Notes: generated from the letters alone by a model not told the origin. A stretch of DNA of 64,000 nucleotides from Paenibacillus melissococcoides (GCA_944800085.1 CALYLO010000001.1:253501-317500), one strand, 5' to 3'. Positions 37,559 through 46,394 are shown, counted from the stretch's first letter. Made by a program: numbers and translations.

Positions 37559-38110
37559 ATGCAGCTCAATTTATTTCCGCCCCTGGATCCCCGGTCCGCG
37601 GAGAGGCGGCAGAAGATGGCGGGAGCGCAGCTGTCCGGTTTTTTGCAATCGGTGGCTGCGGCGCATCCGTCCGAGCCGGTCACGTTCATCTGAATCGGAA
37701 CTGACCGTTCCACGGGGGACGCGCTTGGCCCGCTGGTGGGAACCAGGCTGCGTGAGAGCGGATGGACGAATGTGAACGGCTGCCTGGACGAGCCTTGCGA
37801 TTCGTCCAATCTGGAGGCGAGGCTCGCCGGATTGCCGGATAATCTCCTCACCATTGCGATCGACGCCTGCCTTGGCCATCCTTCGACGGTAGGCTATTAT
37901 CTGGTCGGCAATCAGCCGCTGCTTCCCGCGGAATCAGTTGGCATGGCGCTCCCTCCCGTAGGCCGTTACAGCATCGCCGCGGTCGTCAATACGAACGGGC
38001 CGAAGCCGTACTGGACCCTGCAGACAACTTCTCTCCGCTTCGTGATGAAGATGGCGCATGAAGTGGCGGATGCCATTATGCAATCTTTTCCAGGGAATCA
38101 TAAGGAATAA
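37559..38110 (+). CDS. yyaC: YyaC-like (DUF1256, GPR-related) spore protein with in-frame TGA at codon 45
   Basis: Reading from ATG 37559 (AAAAGGAG site) gives 183 codons with one TGA at 37691-37693. Before it: MQLNLFPPLDPRSAERR on to PVTFI; after it: IGTDRSTGDALGPLVGTRL, the core YyaC motif. In YyaC as I recall it this motif reads CIGTDRSTGD, so the TGA replaces the Cys codon TGC/TGT. The rest (IAIDACLG, GVGY-like region, VNTNGPKPYWTLQTTSL) is intact and full length. YyaC relates to the germination protease GPR. Either the codon is selenocysteine, or the gene is broken by one base, or it is a sequence error. Confidence 0.8.
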
Positions 38111-38182
38111 AAAAGGTATTTTCCCCATATGAATGATGTCGTGGGCCTGGGGAGGTATCCCGTTCGGCAGGGTCGGATACAG

Positions 38183-38212
38183 AAAAAAGAGCCGGACCCG
38201 ACATCCGACTCT
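38183..38212 (-). terminator. Minus-strand terminator below the small toxin gene
   Basis: AGAGTCGGA, 7-base loop, TCCGGCTCT, then TTTTTT, read on the minus strand. It would end the toxin transcript about 80 nt after its stop. Confidence 0.75.
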
Positions 38213-38240
38213 TTGGCACTGATCGCGTCAACCCCTATGT

Positions 38241-38273
38241 TGATCCGTTCCTGGCATGAACGGATCATTTTTT
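38241..38273 (+). terminator. Plus-strand terminator overlapping the toxin stop codon
   Basis: TGATCCGTTC, 7-base loop, GAACGGATCA, then TTTTTT on the plus strand. It could end the yyaC transcript, or an antisense RNA over the toxin 3' end. Confidence 0.75.
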
Positions 38274-38360
38274 ATCCTGCCGGTCCGTCAGCTTAATGAT
38301 GAGCTGAACCAGGCCGAGCACAAACGCACTCGTGGCGAAGAACATTTCGAACCCTTCCAT
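38265..38360 (-). CDS. 31-aa holin-like toxin candidate (type I toxin-antitoxin)
   Basis: A 31-aa peptide beginning MEGFEMFFATSAFVLGLVQL and ending KLTDRQDKK: a short acidic head, one transmembrane helix and a charged Lys-rich tail. This is the plan of the putative holin-like / TxpA-BsrG type toxins of Bacillales. The ribosome binding site AAAGGAGGTGATC is a full match to the 16S rRNA tail. Two terminators on opposite strands lie at its 3' end, as expected for a toxin mRNA with overlapping antisense RNA. The antisense promoter was not identified. Confidence 0.6.
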   Translation of the reverse strand: MEGFEMFFATSAFVLGLVQLIIKLTDRQDKK

Positions 38361-38480
38361 GATGATCACCTCCTTTCGCGGCCGGACAACAAATACTGGA
38401 GCAGATACTGCGCCATAGAAGGTGCTGATTCAGCGGTATTCAATTGGTGTAATATTATTCTATATCTATGTAGAAAAGTC

Positions 38481-38507
38481 GTTTCATAGAATCCATCTGT
38501 AGGAAAT
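38481..38507 (+). promoter_or_regulatory. Candidate SigB-type promoter upstream of the hydrolase gene
   Basis: GTTTCA, 15 bp, GGAAAT, 85 bp before the start codon of the alpha/beta hydrolase. Confidence 0.35.
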
Positions 38508-38519
38508 TTTGAATTTTTT

Positions 38520-38548
38520 TTGCACTTTGTGACAAGCATTCATAATAC
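38520..38548 (+). promoter_or_regulatory. Candidate SigA promoter of the hydrolase gene
   Basis: TTGCAC, exactly 17 bp, TAATAC, 44 bp before the start codon. Confidence 0.6.
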
Positions 38549-38591
38549 AACGGCGTGCATATGATGCGCGGACAGAAAAGAGGAGATAGCT

Positions 38592-39380
38592 ATGCCAACG
38601 ATCGCGGTTCATCCACAATTCAGCATGCATATGGAGGAGCAGGGCCAGGGACCGGCCGTCGTGCTGCTGCACGGATTCTGCGGCAGCTCGCGGTACTGGG
38701 CGGATCTGGCCCCCCTGCTGGCGGGAAGCTGCCGCGTCATTACGCCGGACCTGAGAGGCCACGGCAAATCGGATGCGCCTGTCGGTCCCTACACGATCGA
38801 ACAGATGGCGGACGATGTGCTCCATTTGGCGGATGCGCTTGGCCTGGACCGATTCGTCCTGCTGGGCCATTCGTTGGGAGGGTATATTACGCTGTCGTTC
38901 GCGCAGCGGCATGCGCACCGCTTGAAGGGATTCGGGCTGATCCACTCGACCGGGAAGCCGGACACGGAGGAGGGCAAGCAGAAGCGGCTTGCCGCCGTAG
39001 AAGCGCTCCAGCGGCATGGCATCGTTCCGGTCGTGGACGATCTCGTGCCGAAGCTGTTCGCCGAGGACACCGGCCCTGGAGAGGCTATGGACAAGGCGAA
39101 GGAGATTGGCTATTCCACGCCGCCCCAAGGCGCGATCGGCGCAGTGCTCGCGATGCGCGAACGGCCCGACCGCACGGCGGTTCTGCAGGCGGCCGCGCTC
39201 CCGGTGCTGCTCGTGGCCGGAGAGAAGGATCGCATTGTCGCGCCGGAGAACGTATTTACCGCGGCGGGAGACCATATCGAGCCTGTCACCCTTGAAGGGG
39301 TCGGCCATATGGGCATGATGGAGGCGCCGGAGAAGCTGGCGGCCGCGATTCGTTCCTTCGTGGACAACGTATACGCATGA
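38592..39380 (+). CDS. Alpha/beta hydrolase
   Basis: A 262-aa cytosolic alpha/beta-hydrolase. Oxyanion region LLHGFCGSSRYWADL, nucleophile elbow GHSLGG, late acid in VAGEKDRIV and catalytic His in GVGHMGMMEAPE. The plan and length resemble RsbQ/MhpC-type hydrolases. There is no neighbouring RsbP, so a stress-sensing role is not supported beyond the SigB-like site upstream. ATG 38592 follows AGAGGAGA. The substrate is unknown. Confidence 0.85.
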   Translation: MPTIAVHPQFSMHMEEQGQGPAVVLLHGFCGSSRYWADLAPLLAGSCRVITPDLRGHGKSDAPVGPYTIEQMADDVLHLADALGLDRFVLLGHSLGGYITLSFAQRHAHRLKGFGLIHSTGKPDTEEGKQKRLAAVEALQRHGIVPVVDDLVPKLFAEDTGPGEAMDKAKEIGYSTPPQGAIGAVLAMRERPDRTAVLQAAALPVLLVAGEKDRIVAPENVFTAAGDHIEPVTLEGVGHMGMMEAPEKLAAAIRSFVDNVYA

Positions 39381-39418
39381 CAGGCGGCCGAATGACAGAC
39401 CGGCCCTGGTGAGAACGG

Positions 39419-39450
39419 GAGTGCTGCACCCTTGTGGACAGCACTCTTTG
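39419..39450 (+). terminator. Terminator after the hydrolase gene
   Basis: GAGTGCTG-CAC ... GTG-CAGCACTC followed by TTTG. Confidence 0.75.
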
Positions 39451-39584
39451 TGCGTTATACTGGATGTAATTTTTGTGCAAATTAGACAGATATCAAAATG
39501 TTCGATCACTTCCCGCGCACGATTTTCGCTGCTAATCGGAAAGATTAAGCAACACCTTATCGTCTTTGGCAAGGAGTTGGATTC

Positions 39585-40316
39585 ATGTATCGAAAAGATT
39601 ATTTGCTGCGGCTGGTGCAGGAGATGACCGACCTGATCGGCAAAGCGATGAATCTGCGGCAGCAGAAAAAACGGACCGAGCTGCTGTTCGAATGGGACGA
39701 ACTGATGCGGGAGCGGTTCCGCATCAATGGCGAGCTGTCCGATCGGCTGACCGGAGAGGATCTGATTCATCTGTTCCGGACCAACGGGCGGCTGCATGCC
39801 GATGAGCTTCAGGCCTTCGCGATCCTGCTCCGTGAACGGGCGAAGCTGGAGCGGGAGAAGGAACTGGCGGAACGCCATGAGATGCCTGTCAGTGACGCTG
39901 CCCGCTCGGGACCCGATGATGCCTTCATCGAGGATCTGTATGTGCGGCGTTCCTTCAAAAGCCTGCATCTTCTGCTCGAGGCGATGCTGCACGGCAGCGA
40001 CCGGCGGCTGCTTCCCGTCATGGAGGCGGCGGAGGGCCTGCTGCGGGAGCTGAAGGGCTACCGGATGCCGGACGAGCTGCTTGAGCGCCTGTGGGCATGG
40101 CTTGAACGGGAAGGCCGCTACGCCGAAGCCGAGGATGCGCTGTTCTGCTGGGTGCGGCAGGCCGCGGGCCAGCCGGAGGAAGCGGAGCTGCGCAAGCGAC
40201 AGGGCGTACGCTTCTATGAACGCCTCGCGGAATGCCCGGATGAAGCGCTGGAGCAGGGCGGCCTTCCTCGCGAGGAGCTGGCCGACGGCCGCGCTGATCT
40301 GGAGGCGATTCAATGA
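39585..40316 (+). CDS. DUF6483 family protein
   Basis: A 243-aa helical, charged cytosolic protein. It opens MYRKDYLLRLVQEMTDLIGK, as DUF6483 proteins do, and the second half (about residues 120-200) resembles tetratricopeptide-like helical pairs (ERLWAWLEREGRYAEAEDALF). Function is unknown. ATG 39585 follows CAAGGAG. It has its own terminator downstream and appears monocistronic. Confidence 0.7.
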   Translation: MYRKDYLLRLVQEMTDLIGKAMNLRQQKKRTELLFEWDELMRERFRINGELSDRLTGEDLIHLFRTNGRLHADELQAFAILLRERAKLEREKELAERHEMPVSDAARSGPDDAFIEDLYVRRSFKSLHLLLEAMLHGSDRRLLPVMEAAEGLLRELKGYRMPDELLERLWAWLEREGRYAEAEDALFCWVRQAAGQPEEAELRKRQGVRFYERLAECPDEALEQGGLPREELADGRADLEAIQ

Positions 40317-40404
40317 ACCCGGCCTTGGCCGGTCCGCGCGTGTGTTGGTCGGGCGGCGCCTTTCAGCCCGTCTTCACAATCTCACATAAGACAGGATAAT
40401 GACG

Positions 40405-40434
40405 AGAACCTTGCCGGCCCGCAGGGTTCTTTTT
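40405..40434 (+). terminator. Terminator after the DUF6483 gene
   Basis: AGAACCTTGC, loop CGGCCC, GCAGGGTTCT, then TTTT; nine Watson-Crick pairs and one G-U. The rest of the 40317-40675 gap shows no gene. Confidence 0.8.
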
Positions 40435-40675
40435 CGATCTCCGCACTGAATCGCCTCGTTCTGACTCCTAGTTCCTAAGTCCTTCGGAATAAGAAGCTAT
40501 TCATATTCACGGCCGATCCGTCGATATAGTATAGTAGGTAATTCGGACTATGCATATTTTTGAATCTCTGGATACAGGAATTGACGGTTGCCGGCGAGGC
40601 TGCCCACGAGGCCGCCTGCAAAGCGCATCTGGACCGATATAACACCCTGGCACGAGACATGAGGAGGTTTTTTAC

Positions 40676-41342
40676 ATGGGGAATCAGGCATACACGATGG
40701 ACAGCCCGGGTTTATTATCGGGAGCCTTGTTGAACTGCCGAACTGTGATCGAAGGCAGTGGCTGTGTGGCAACGGGTATGTTATCTTATATGGAAGGCGA
40801 TTTGATCGATATTGAATTGCCGCAATTCGAACACTTCGAATTGGGGGAGCAAGTCAAAGTTACGATCTATTCCGGAATGGGCATCGTCAACTTTTTCACC
40901 AAAATCATCGCCCGGAACGAGGGCTCCCTGCTGCTCATCCATCCGCCTCAGCAGCAGCAGCGGTTTACGGACAAGCGCGAGTCGCCGCGGGTCATTATCC
41001 GCAAGCATGGCTTCATCCATTCCGAAGCCGCATCACAGGAGAACCGGAGCGCTGTTCAGAGCGGAACCCCGATTACACCTGGTCGATATCAGCCTGACCG
41101 GCGTGGGCTTCACGATGAGCGAGGGCGCGCCGCTGCGCGAAGGCATGAGGGTCGACGCGGAGCTTCAATTGGGCTTCACCTTGCCCTGCCGCCTCAAGAT
41201 TGTGCACCGATCCCGCCATCCCGAAGGGATGCAGTACGCAGCCAGCCTGGAAGGCCTCGACGAAGTCTCCCTCCGCTCCCTGCGCGCCTTCATCCTGCGC
41301 GAACAGATCACGGCTTATGTGGATAAGAAGCAGAGTGTATAG
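40676..41342 (+). pseudogene. PilZ-domain protein with a one-base frameshift
   Basis: From ATG 40676 (GAGGAGG site) the first frame encodes an N-terminal YcgR-like region and the PilZ start KRESPRVIIRKHGF. It then goes out of frame; the rest of PilZ, HLVDISLTGVGFTM through LREQITAYVDKK, is in the +1 frame and stops at 41342. Removing one C from the CCCC run at 41067-41070 joins the parts as SGTRLHLVDISLTG. PilZ domains bind cyclic-di-GMP through RxxxR and D/NxSxxG, both present across the break. Either a real loss or a homopolymer sequencing error. Confidence 0.85.
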
Positions 41343-41387
41343 ATAACATGTCGGCACTATATCCTTTTCGAAGAGAGGAGAAGCAAT

Positions 41388-42785
41388 TTGAAAATATCAT
41401 CCTTACGGTATTTCTTATCTTGCTGCGGACTAGCTATATTCGGCGTCATGTTATTTCTTCTTCCCGGAACTGCAGAAGCCGGAACGGTATTTCCCCCGAA
41501 GCAGATCGATTCCTACGATGTAGAATTGAAGACGGATCCGACATATGTTCCGACTCCGCTGAGCGTCACCGAAGCAACCTACGTCCAGACCGTCAACCTC
41601 GACCCGGCGGTGGCGGAAGTCTCGGTCGATCCGGTTCTGGGCCAATATGCGATTACAGGCAAAACCTACGGCACGACCACCGTCGAATACAAATGGACCA
41701 CCGCCCAAAATGTCGAGCTCGTACATAAGTTCACGGTTACGGTCGATTCCGGCGGGATAGCGCCGCGTGTTCGAATAAATGAAGAAGAGGACAGTTATTT
41801 CAAGCTAATTAACAGCAGTTTATTTCAAACGAAGACAATAGATCTGAGTAGTTTATTTTCAGGTAATATAAAATGGGAAGCCGGGTCTTTTGAACTTTAT
41901 GACAGTAACGGACTTTTTGGTCTTGGCTCGGATTTTTCAAGCCCAAGTAGAAGCTATTTTACTTTAATTTATACAGGTAATACGGGCGATACCAGGATTA
42001 CGATAAAGGCAACTGACTTAAACGGCTACACCGCTTCCTACTTCTTCGACGTCTCGACGAACTGGGATCCCGTCTTTCAGCCGCATCCGGATATGACCCT
42101 GATTCAAGGGGAGGAATACACCTTCAATCTCAAGGACATGAAGGTCTTCACGGACGCAGATGATGACACATTGCATTACACCATAGATCCGGTAACTGGA
42201 GTGACGGCATCCATTAATGAAGATACGTTGACCGTGACATCCAATATCGAGCAGGAGTTTGCGTTGACGATCCAGGCCGATGACGGCCGGAACGGGAAGG
42301 CTGTTGGCGTGCTTAATTTCAAGGCTTGGCGCTCCGAGGAGGTTGGCATTGCAGGGACCTACCCGGAGACGCGCAACACGATTCGCTTTACCCAGATCCC
42401 TCAAGGGAAATACGTGCTCGCTCCGCTCAAGACCACGATGCCGAGCGAGGCGGAGCTGTTGGGTTGGGTCGATGAAGGGAAAGCGCGGGCTGCGGATTCA
42501 GACGGAGAGCTTGAATTTGCAATCGATGAGATCAACGAGCCGAACCAAAAGCAGCCAGCCTTGCAGGCAGGCACTTACGGACTTTATTTAGTTGAATCTG
42601 CCACTGTTACTCTGGACAGAGTCGTGCATCTTATCGGCATCGATGTCGTGCGGAGCCAGTTGGAGCAAATCGACCGTGACCATGAAAATAACGGGCTGGA
42701 TATTATGGATGCGCATCGATGGTTAATGATATACAATAACACTTATTTCAATGCGAAAGTCGTCCTGTCGCTGCTTCCATCTTAA
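41388..42785 (+). CDS. Secreted protein with Ig/cadherin-like repeats and dockerin-like end
   Basis: A 465-aa exported protein. Residues 1-31 form a Sec signal peptide (LPGTAEA cleavage). Two or three beta-sandwich modules follow, including a cadherin-like one with TDADDDTLHYTIDPVTG (about residues 255-272). The C terminus contains DRDHENNGLDIMDAHRWLMI, resembling one dockerin-type calcium loop. TTG 41388 follows AGAGAGGAG. The stretch 41760-42010 is much richer in A and T than its flanks, suggesting a replaced module. No enzymatic motif is seen; a surface binding role is inferred. Confidence 0.65.
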   Translation: MKISSLRYFLSCCGLAIFGVMLFLLPGTAEAGTVFPPKQIDSYDVELKTDPTYVPTPLSVTEATYVQTVNLDPAVAEVSVDPVLGQYAITGKTYGTTTVEYKWTTAQNVELVHKFTVTVDSGGIAPRVRINEEEDSYFKLINSSLFQTKTIDLSSLFSGNIKWEAGSFELYDSNGLFGLGSDFSSPSRSYFTLIYTGNTGDTRITIKATDLNGYTASYFFDVSTNWDPVFQPHPDMTLIQGEEYTFNLKDMKVFTDADDDTLHYTIDPVTGVTASINEDTLTVTSNIEQEFALTIQADDGRNGKAVGVLNFKAWRSEEVGIAGTYPETRNTIRFTQIPQGKYVLAPLKTTMPSEAELLGWVDEGKARAADSDGELEFAIDEINEPNQKQPALQAGTYGLYLVESATVTLDRVVHLIGIDVVRSQLEQIDRDHENNGLDIMDAHRWLMIYNNTYFNAKVVLSLLPS

Positions 42786-42903
42786 CCTCGGAAAAGCACG
42801 TCAGAATCATAAATCATACAGGCTAACCTTAGGGTTGGCCTTTTGCTATTATGAGAACAATACAATAATAAAGATAGATAGAGTGATAGGTGGAGAAGAA
42901 GGC

Positions 42904-44874
42904 ATGAATGATAAAAGCGAACGAAACGGAGAATGGACCGCGGCGGCTGCCGGGGTTGCCGCAGGCATCCTGCTGCTCGCGCTGTGGCTGAACGGCCTGT
43001 TCTATAACGGAGATACGGTTGTGCTCTCCGTTCTGATGTGTGCCGGGGCTATCGCGCTCCTTCTGATGAAGCGTCCCATTCTATCCGCGGCCATCCTGCT
43101 GCCGCTTGTTCTCCTGATCGCCTATGGCATCGTCCGCTTCCTCGATCCGGCGAGCGTTCACGGCACCCATATGCAGATGATCCGCTATGCGATGTATACC
43201 GGGTGGACGGTGGCGATATCCATGTTTTTTTGCCGGAGCGGCTCTGACTCCGCGTGGAAAAAAGGACTGCAAGCGCTCCTCGTCGTTGGCGCCATCAACA
43301 GCCTGAGCGCGCTCCTGATGCTGGGCGGATGGCTTCCTTATGAAGCCGGCGTTATGACCAGCGAGAACGTCGAAATTTCCGCTTGGGGATTCCGCCTGGG
43401 CGGATTCTTCCAGTATCCGAACACCCTCGGAGCGGTAACGGGCGCTTTTCTGCTCCTTCAGCTTTATCTTGTCCAGGCCGCCTCCGGCTTCCGGGCGCGT
43501 ATGGCGGCGCTGCTTCCCGTCCTTCCTCACATGGCCGTCCTGATGCTGACGGAGTCCCGGAGTTCGTGGCTGGTTGTCGCGTTTGTGTGGGGTGCCGGGC
43601 TGTTATTTTTGCATACAAAACGGCGCGCTTATATCGCATTAACCGCCCGTACGGCCGCATGGGGATTCGCCGGGGCCGCGAGCGCCGCTTCCTTGTGGGC
43701 CGATGATCGCTCTATGATTCCGTTGGCCGTGGCTGCGGCTTGGGCCGGTTCATTAGGGGGAGAAGCGCTGCTTCACCGTCTCCGGCATTCCCGGCGGCGC
43801 GGAATCGGATGCTCGTTTTTGATTGCGGCGGCATCTGCGTTCCTCGGTCTGCTGCTGATGCCGCAGGGGGCTTCCGGGCGTCTAACGGATCATTATGCGA
43901 CCGCAGGCGCGCGGACGCAGTTCTATCGCGACGCACTGATCTTGTGGCGGGAGCATCCATGGTTCGGCGCTGGCGGAGAGGCCTGGCGGCAGCAGTTCGC
44001 GCGCATCCAGAGCGAGCCCTATGTCGGCAAAGAAGTGCACAGCAGCCTCTTCGATCTGCTCCTCGATGTCGGCGTCATCGGAACGGCGCCCGCGCTCATG
44101 CTGGCCGCGGCGGCGCTCTATACCGCTTGGCGCCGTCACCAGGGACTGGCCATGGCCGCGTCCGTGCTCCTGCTGCACAGCGCCGCCGACTTCGACATGG
44201 CCTTCGGCTTCTTCGCGATGCTCCTCCTGGCCATGCTGGCGTTTGCGGCAGGCGCGGGCGAGCCGGGCCATGGAAGGCCGCCCCTTCGCCTGGACCGCAT
44301 GGCGTCGCTTCTGCTGGCGCTGCCGCTGGGCGCCGCAGGCTTGCTGGCGGCTGTGCACGCCGCAGCCCAGCCGCTCGCGGACGCCGACGGCCTGCTGGCG
44401 TTGAAGCTGACGCCAGCCGACACCGAGCTTCGCATCGCGGTGTCGCGGACCTTGCCGCCGGAAGAGGCCTTCGCCCTGCTCGCGGAAGGCCGCCGCTATG
44501 AACGGAGCGGCTTCGCTCTCTACCGCGAGCTTGCCTTGGCGAGCAGCGGCCTCGGCCTCGGCCGGGCGGCGGAGGAGGCCGGCTATTGGCGGGAGGCCAT
44601 CGCCTGCGCCCCGTTCGACCGCGACCTGCGAACGGAAGCGATTGAGCGGCTGGCCGACCAGGCCCGTCACGCCGTGATTGCCGGCCACCGCGACGAGGCC
44701 AAAATATTGGCGGCGGCCGCCGAAGACTTGTACCATCGCTATGAAGCCGAGGTACAGCGTGTCGCATCGATGCCGAATGCCGCCAATGACAAGCATTTTG
44801 TGATGACCGAGGAGGCGAGGCGCGCGTACATGGCCATCGTGCCGCTGCTCGGCTTCAACAGCGACCGGCGATAA
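42904..44874 (+). CDS. O-antigen ligase / Wzy-like membrane protein
   Basis: A 656-aa protein with about twelve transmembrane helices in its first two thirds and a soluble helical tail from about residue 500. The large loop and LTESRSSWLVVAFVWG, then WREHPWFGAGGEAWR, are typical of the O-antigen ligase (Wzy_C) family, which polymerises or attaches lipid-linked polysaccharides or sugars to proteins at the outer face. ATG 42904 follows GGTGGAGAAGAAGG. The gene ends with a strong terminator. The acceptor is unknown. Confidence 0.8.
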   Translation: MNDKSERNGEWTAAAAGVAAGILLLALWLNGLFYNGDTVVLSVLMCAGAIALLLMKRPILSAAILLPLVLLIAYGIVRFLDPASVHGTHMQMIRYAMYTGWTVAISMFFCRSGSDSAWKKGLQALLVVGAINSLSALLMLGGWLPYEAGVMTSENVEISAWGFRLGGFFQYPNTLGAVTGAFLLLQLYLVQAASGFRARMAALLPVLPHMAVLMLTESRSSWLVVAFVWGAGLLFLHTKRRAYIALTARTAAWGFAGAASAASLWADDRSMIPLAVAAAWAGSLGGEALLHRLRHSRRRGIGCSFLIAAASAFLGLLLMPQGASGRLTDHYATAGARTQFYRDALILWREHPWFGAGGEAWRQQFARIQSEPYVGKEVHSSLFDLLLDVGVIGTAPALMLAAAALYTAWRRHQGLAMAASVLLLHSAADFDMAFGFFAMLLLAMLAFAAGAGEPGHGRPPLRLDRMASLLLALPLGAAGLLAAVHAAAQPLADADGLLALKLTPADTELRIAVSRTLPPEEAFALLAEGRRYERSGFALYRELALASSGLGLGRAAEEAGYWREAIACAPFDRDLRTEAIERLADQARHAVIAGHRDEAKILAAAAEDLYHRYEAEVQRVASMPNAANDKHFVMTEEARRAYMAIVPLLGFNSDRR

Positions 44875-44920
44875 TCCCGCCTGCAAGCGCAGGAGGGGAT
44901 TATCGGCCGGTCGTTTTTTT
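44862..44920 (+). terminator. Long-stem terminator of the O-antigen-ligase-like gene
   Basis: A stem of over 20 bp with an AAGC loop (CGACCGG-CGATAATCCC-CCTGC paired with its complement) followed by TTTTTTT. It overlaps the stop codon. Confidence 0.9.
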
Positions 44921-45623
44921 GGCATGGGACGTGTCGCAGGATCAAGAAGAAGTTCTGAAGGCGTTGAAAGGAATATATGCGAAGAAGGACTACGTATTTC
45001 ATAATGAAGTTGAGGTGATTCACCAGTATACGGATGAAAAAGCAGAGGTGAGAGATGAGAGAACGTACCGCTTGCGAGGAAAAGATTTCTCCGCCGACCT
45101 GAACAAGAATTGGGTTATTGGGGGAGATCATCTCAGTTCTATAGAGATTGATTTCGATAAGAAAGAGCTTGATCCGAAATTGTGGAAAGCGGCGACAGAT
45201 GCCGCTAAAACAGCTTTTCATCATAAATTTGATATGAAGCAGGGTCAGCTTCAGGGTTATTTTAGTCCATGGAAACAAGGTCAAAAACCAGAATTAAAGT
45301 GGATGCTTCGGGACGACAAGGTTACGATTTATGCGGATCCCAAGACAGGAAAAATAAATAGCGTAATCAATGAGTTCGGAATAAAAGTACGGGATAATAA
45401 AGGAATTTCAGAAAAAGAGGCAAAAGAATCGGTTGCCCCATTAGCGAAGAAATTGTTCAATATCGATCTTAATGGATATAACGTAATATGGGATAACCTG
45501 ACAAAAGGCTATTACTTCACCAAAAAGAATGGCACGAGTGTGAGAGCGGCATTGGATGCCGATAAAAATGTGGTGTATCTTAAATCCGGGGACAATGCGG
45601 CTCACGGGGGAGACGGCGTTTGA
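44919..45623 (+). CDS. Unrecognised ORF, probably truncated at its 5' end
   Basis: A 234-aa open frame of charged, lysine-rich protein with a PepSY-like feel (PKTGKINSVINEFG; LDADKNVVYLKSG) but no firm family. It opens inside the T-run of the preceding terminator, has no ribosome binding site at TTG 44919 or GTG 44931, and has no signal peptide, which secreted proteins of this type usually carry. Base composition is AT-richer than the genes before it. I infer a gene remnant that lost its start. Confidence 0.45.
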   Translation: MAWDVSQDQEEVLKALKGIYAKKDYVFHNEVEVIHQYTDEKAEVRDERTYRLRGKDFSADLNKNWVIGGDHLSSIEIDFDKKELDPKLWKAATDAAKTAFHHKFDMKQGQLQGYFSPWKQGQKPELKWMLRDDKVTIYADPKTGKINSVINEFGIKVRDNKGISEKEAKESVAPLAKKLFNIDLNGYNVIWDNLTKGYYFTKKNGTSVRAALDADKNVVYLKSGDNAAHGGDGV

Positions 45624-45857
45624 TATCTATTCATGCATGGAATTGACCCTTGAAAGACAATTGGCGGCTTCCGGAGACTTTGGGTGGGAGTCATGTCTTT
45701 GAATCTATAAATACCCACCAAAAAACCGGGGGCGGCGCCCTCAGACTGGTGGATGTTCAATTGGTCCGTAATGAATTATATGGGAATCCTTCGCATTTTG
45801 CGCAACGACGCGACGGATATGTTCTACGAAGTCTGATTCCAGTACGCATTGGCTGAA
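45624..45857. other. Gap with no supported gene
   Basis: Short open frames exist on both strands, but none has a start signal or a recognisable product. It may be debris of the same decaying island. Confidence 0.4.
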
Positions 45858-46377
45858 TCAGGGTTTCTTCGATTTTTCCTGTGACGACGTGACGGGTGTC
45901 GAAAGTGCCATTTCGCTTGTATTCAAATCCGAGCGCTCCACTTTTCCCGGAACCATCTGCAAAGCTTCGTGATAGTGAGAAACCGCCTGTACACCCGTCA
46001 TTTCATCGAAAGAATGGACATGAACTCTTTCTTCATACAGGGAAAGTGATGTAACTCACATACTTGTTTGTTATATGTCATAGAACTTGAAGCTACTAAA
46101 CTACCGGATGAATTATACAAACGAGCTTGGCCACCCATATATCCTATTGGTACATTTGCATCTGCTTTAACATAGGCAACTGCTTCAACTGTTGTGGTTG
46201 GATTTCCGCTCCAGCGCTCCCATACCTCAGAAGTAAAAGAATACTTGTAACCATGGATTGCTGAAGGCAGCTCATAGGGATCAGACTTGGTGTCAGCAAA
46301 TGCTGTTATTGACATCAAAGTGATGGATAAAAACAGATCATCAAGAAACTACTAACTTTTATTATCATTTTGTTCAT
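45858..46377 (-). pseudogene. Secreted protein gene broken by two frameshifts
   Basis: ATG 46377 with GGGGAGG site starts MNKMIIKVSSFLMI; one frame over continues LFLSITLMSITAFA, completing a signal peptide, then ADTKSDPYELPSAIHGYKY on to SMTYNKQVCELHHF. A second shift near 46040 (CCC run) leads to LYEERVHVHSFDEMTGVQAV and a stop at 45858. Both breaks look like single-base deletions at homopolymers (A5 at 46329-46333 and CCC). The intact product would be about 170 aa. The phrase GYMGGQARLYNSSGSLV recalls small exported Bacillus proteins of unknown role. Confidence 0.65.
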
Positions 46378-46394
46378 TGTGCTTTACCTCCCCT

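Noticed and set aside
37697-37711. Short stem after the yyaC TGA as a definite SECIS
   Set aside because: Only five pairs and 4 nt from the TGA; real bacterial SECIS elements are longer and placed further on. Kept only as a hint in the finding.
38484-40313. 609-aa minus-strand open frame
   Set aside because: Covers the hydrolase and DUF6483 genes plus a terminator in antisense; not a plausible gene.
45650-45856. 68-aa plus-strand open frame
   Set aside because: No ribosome binding site, no family, and it lies in the debris region.
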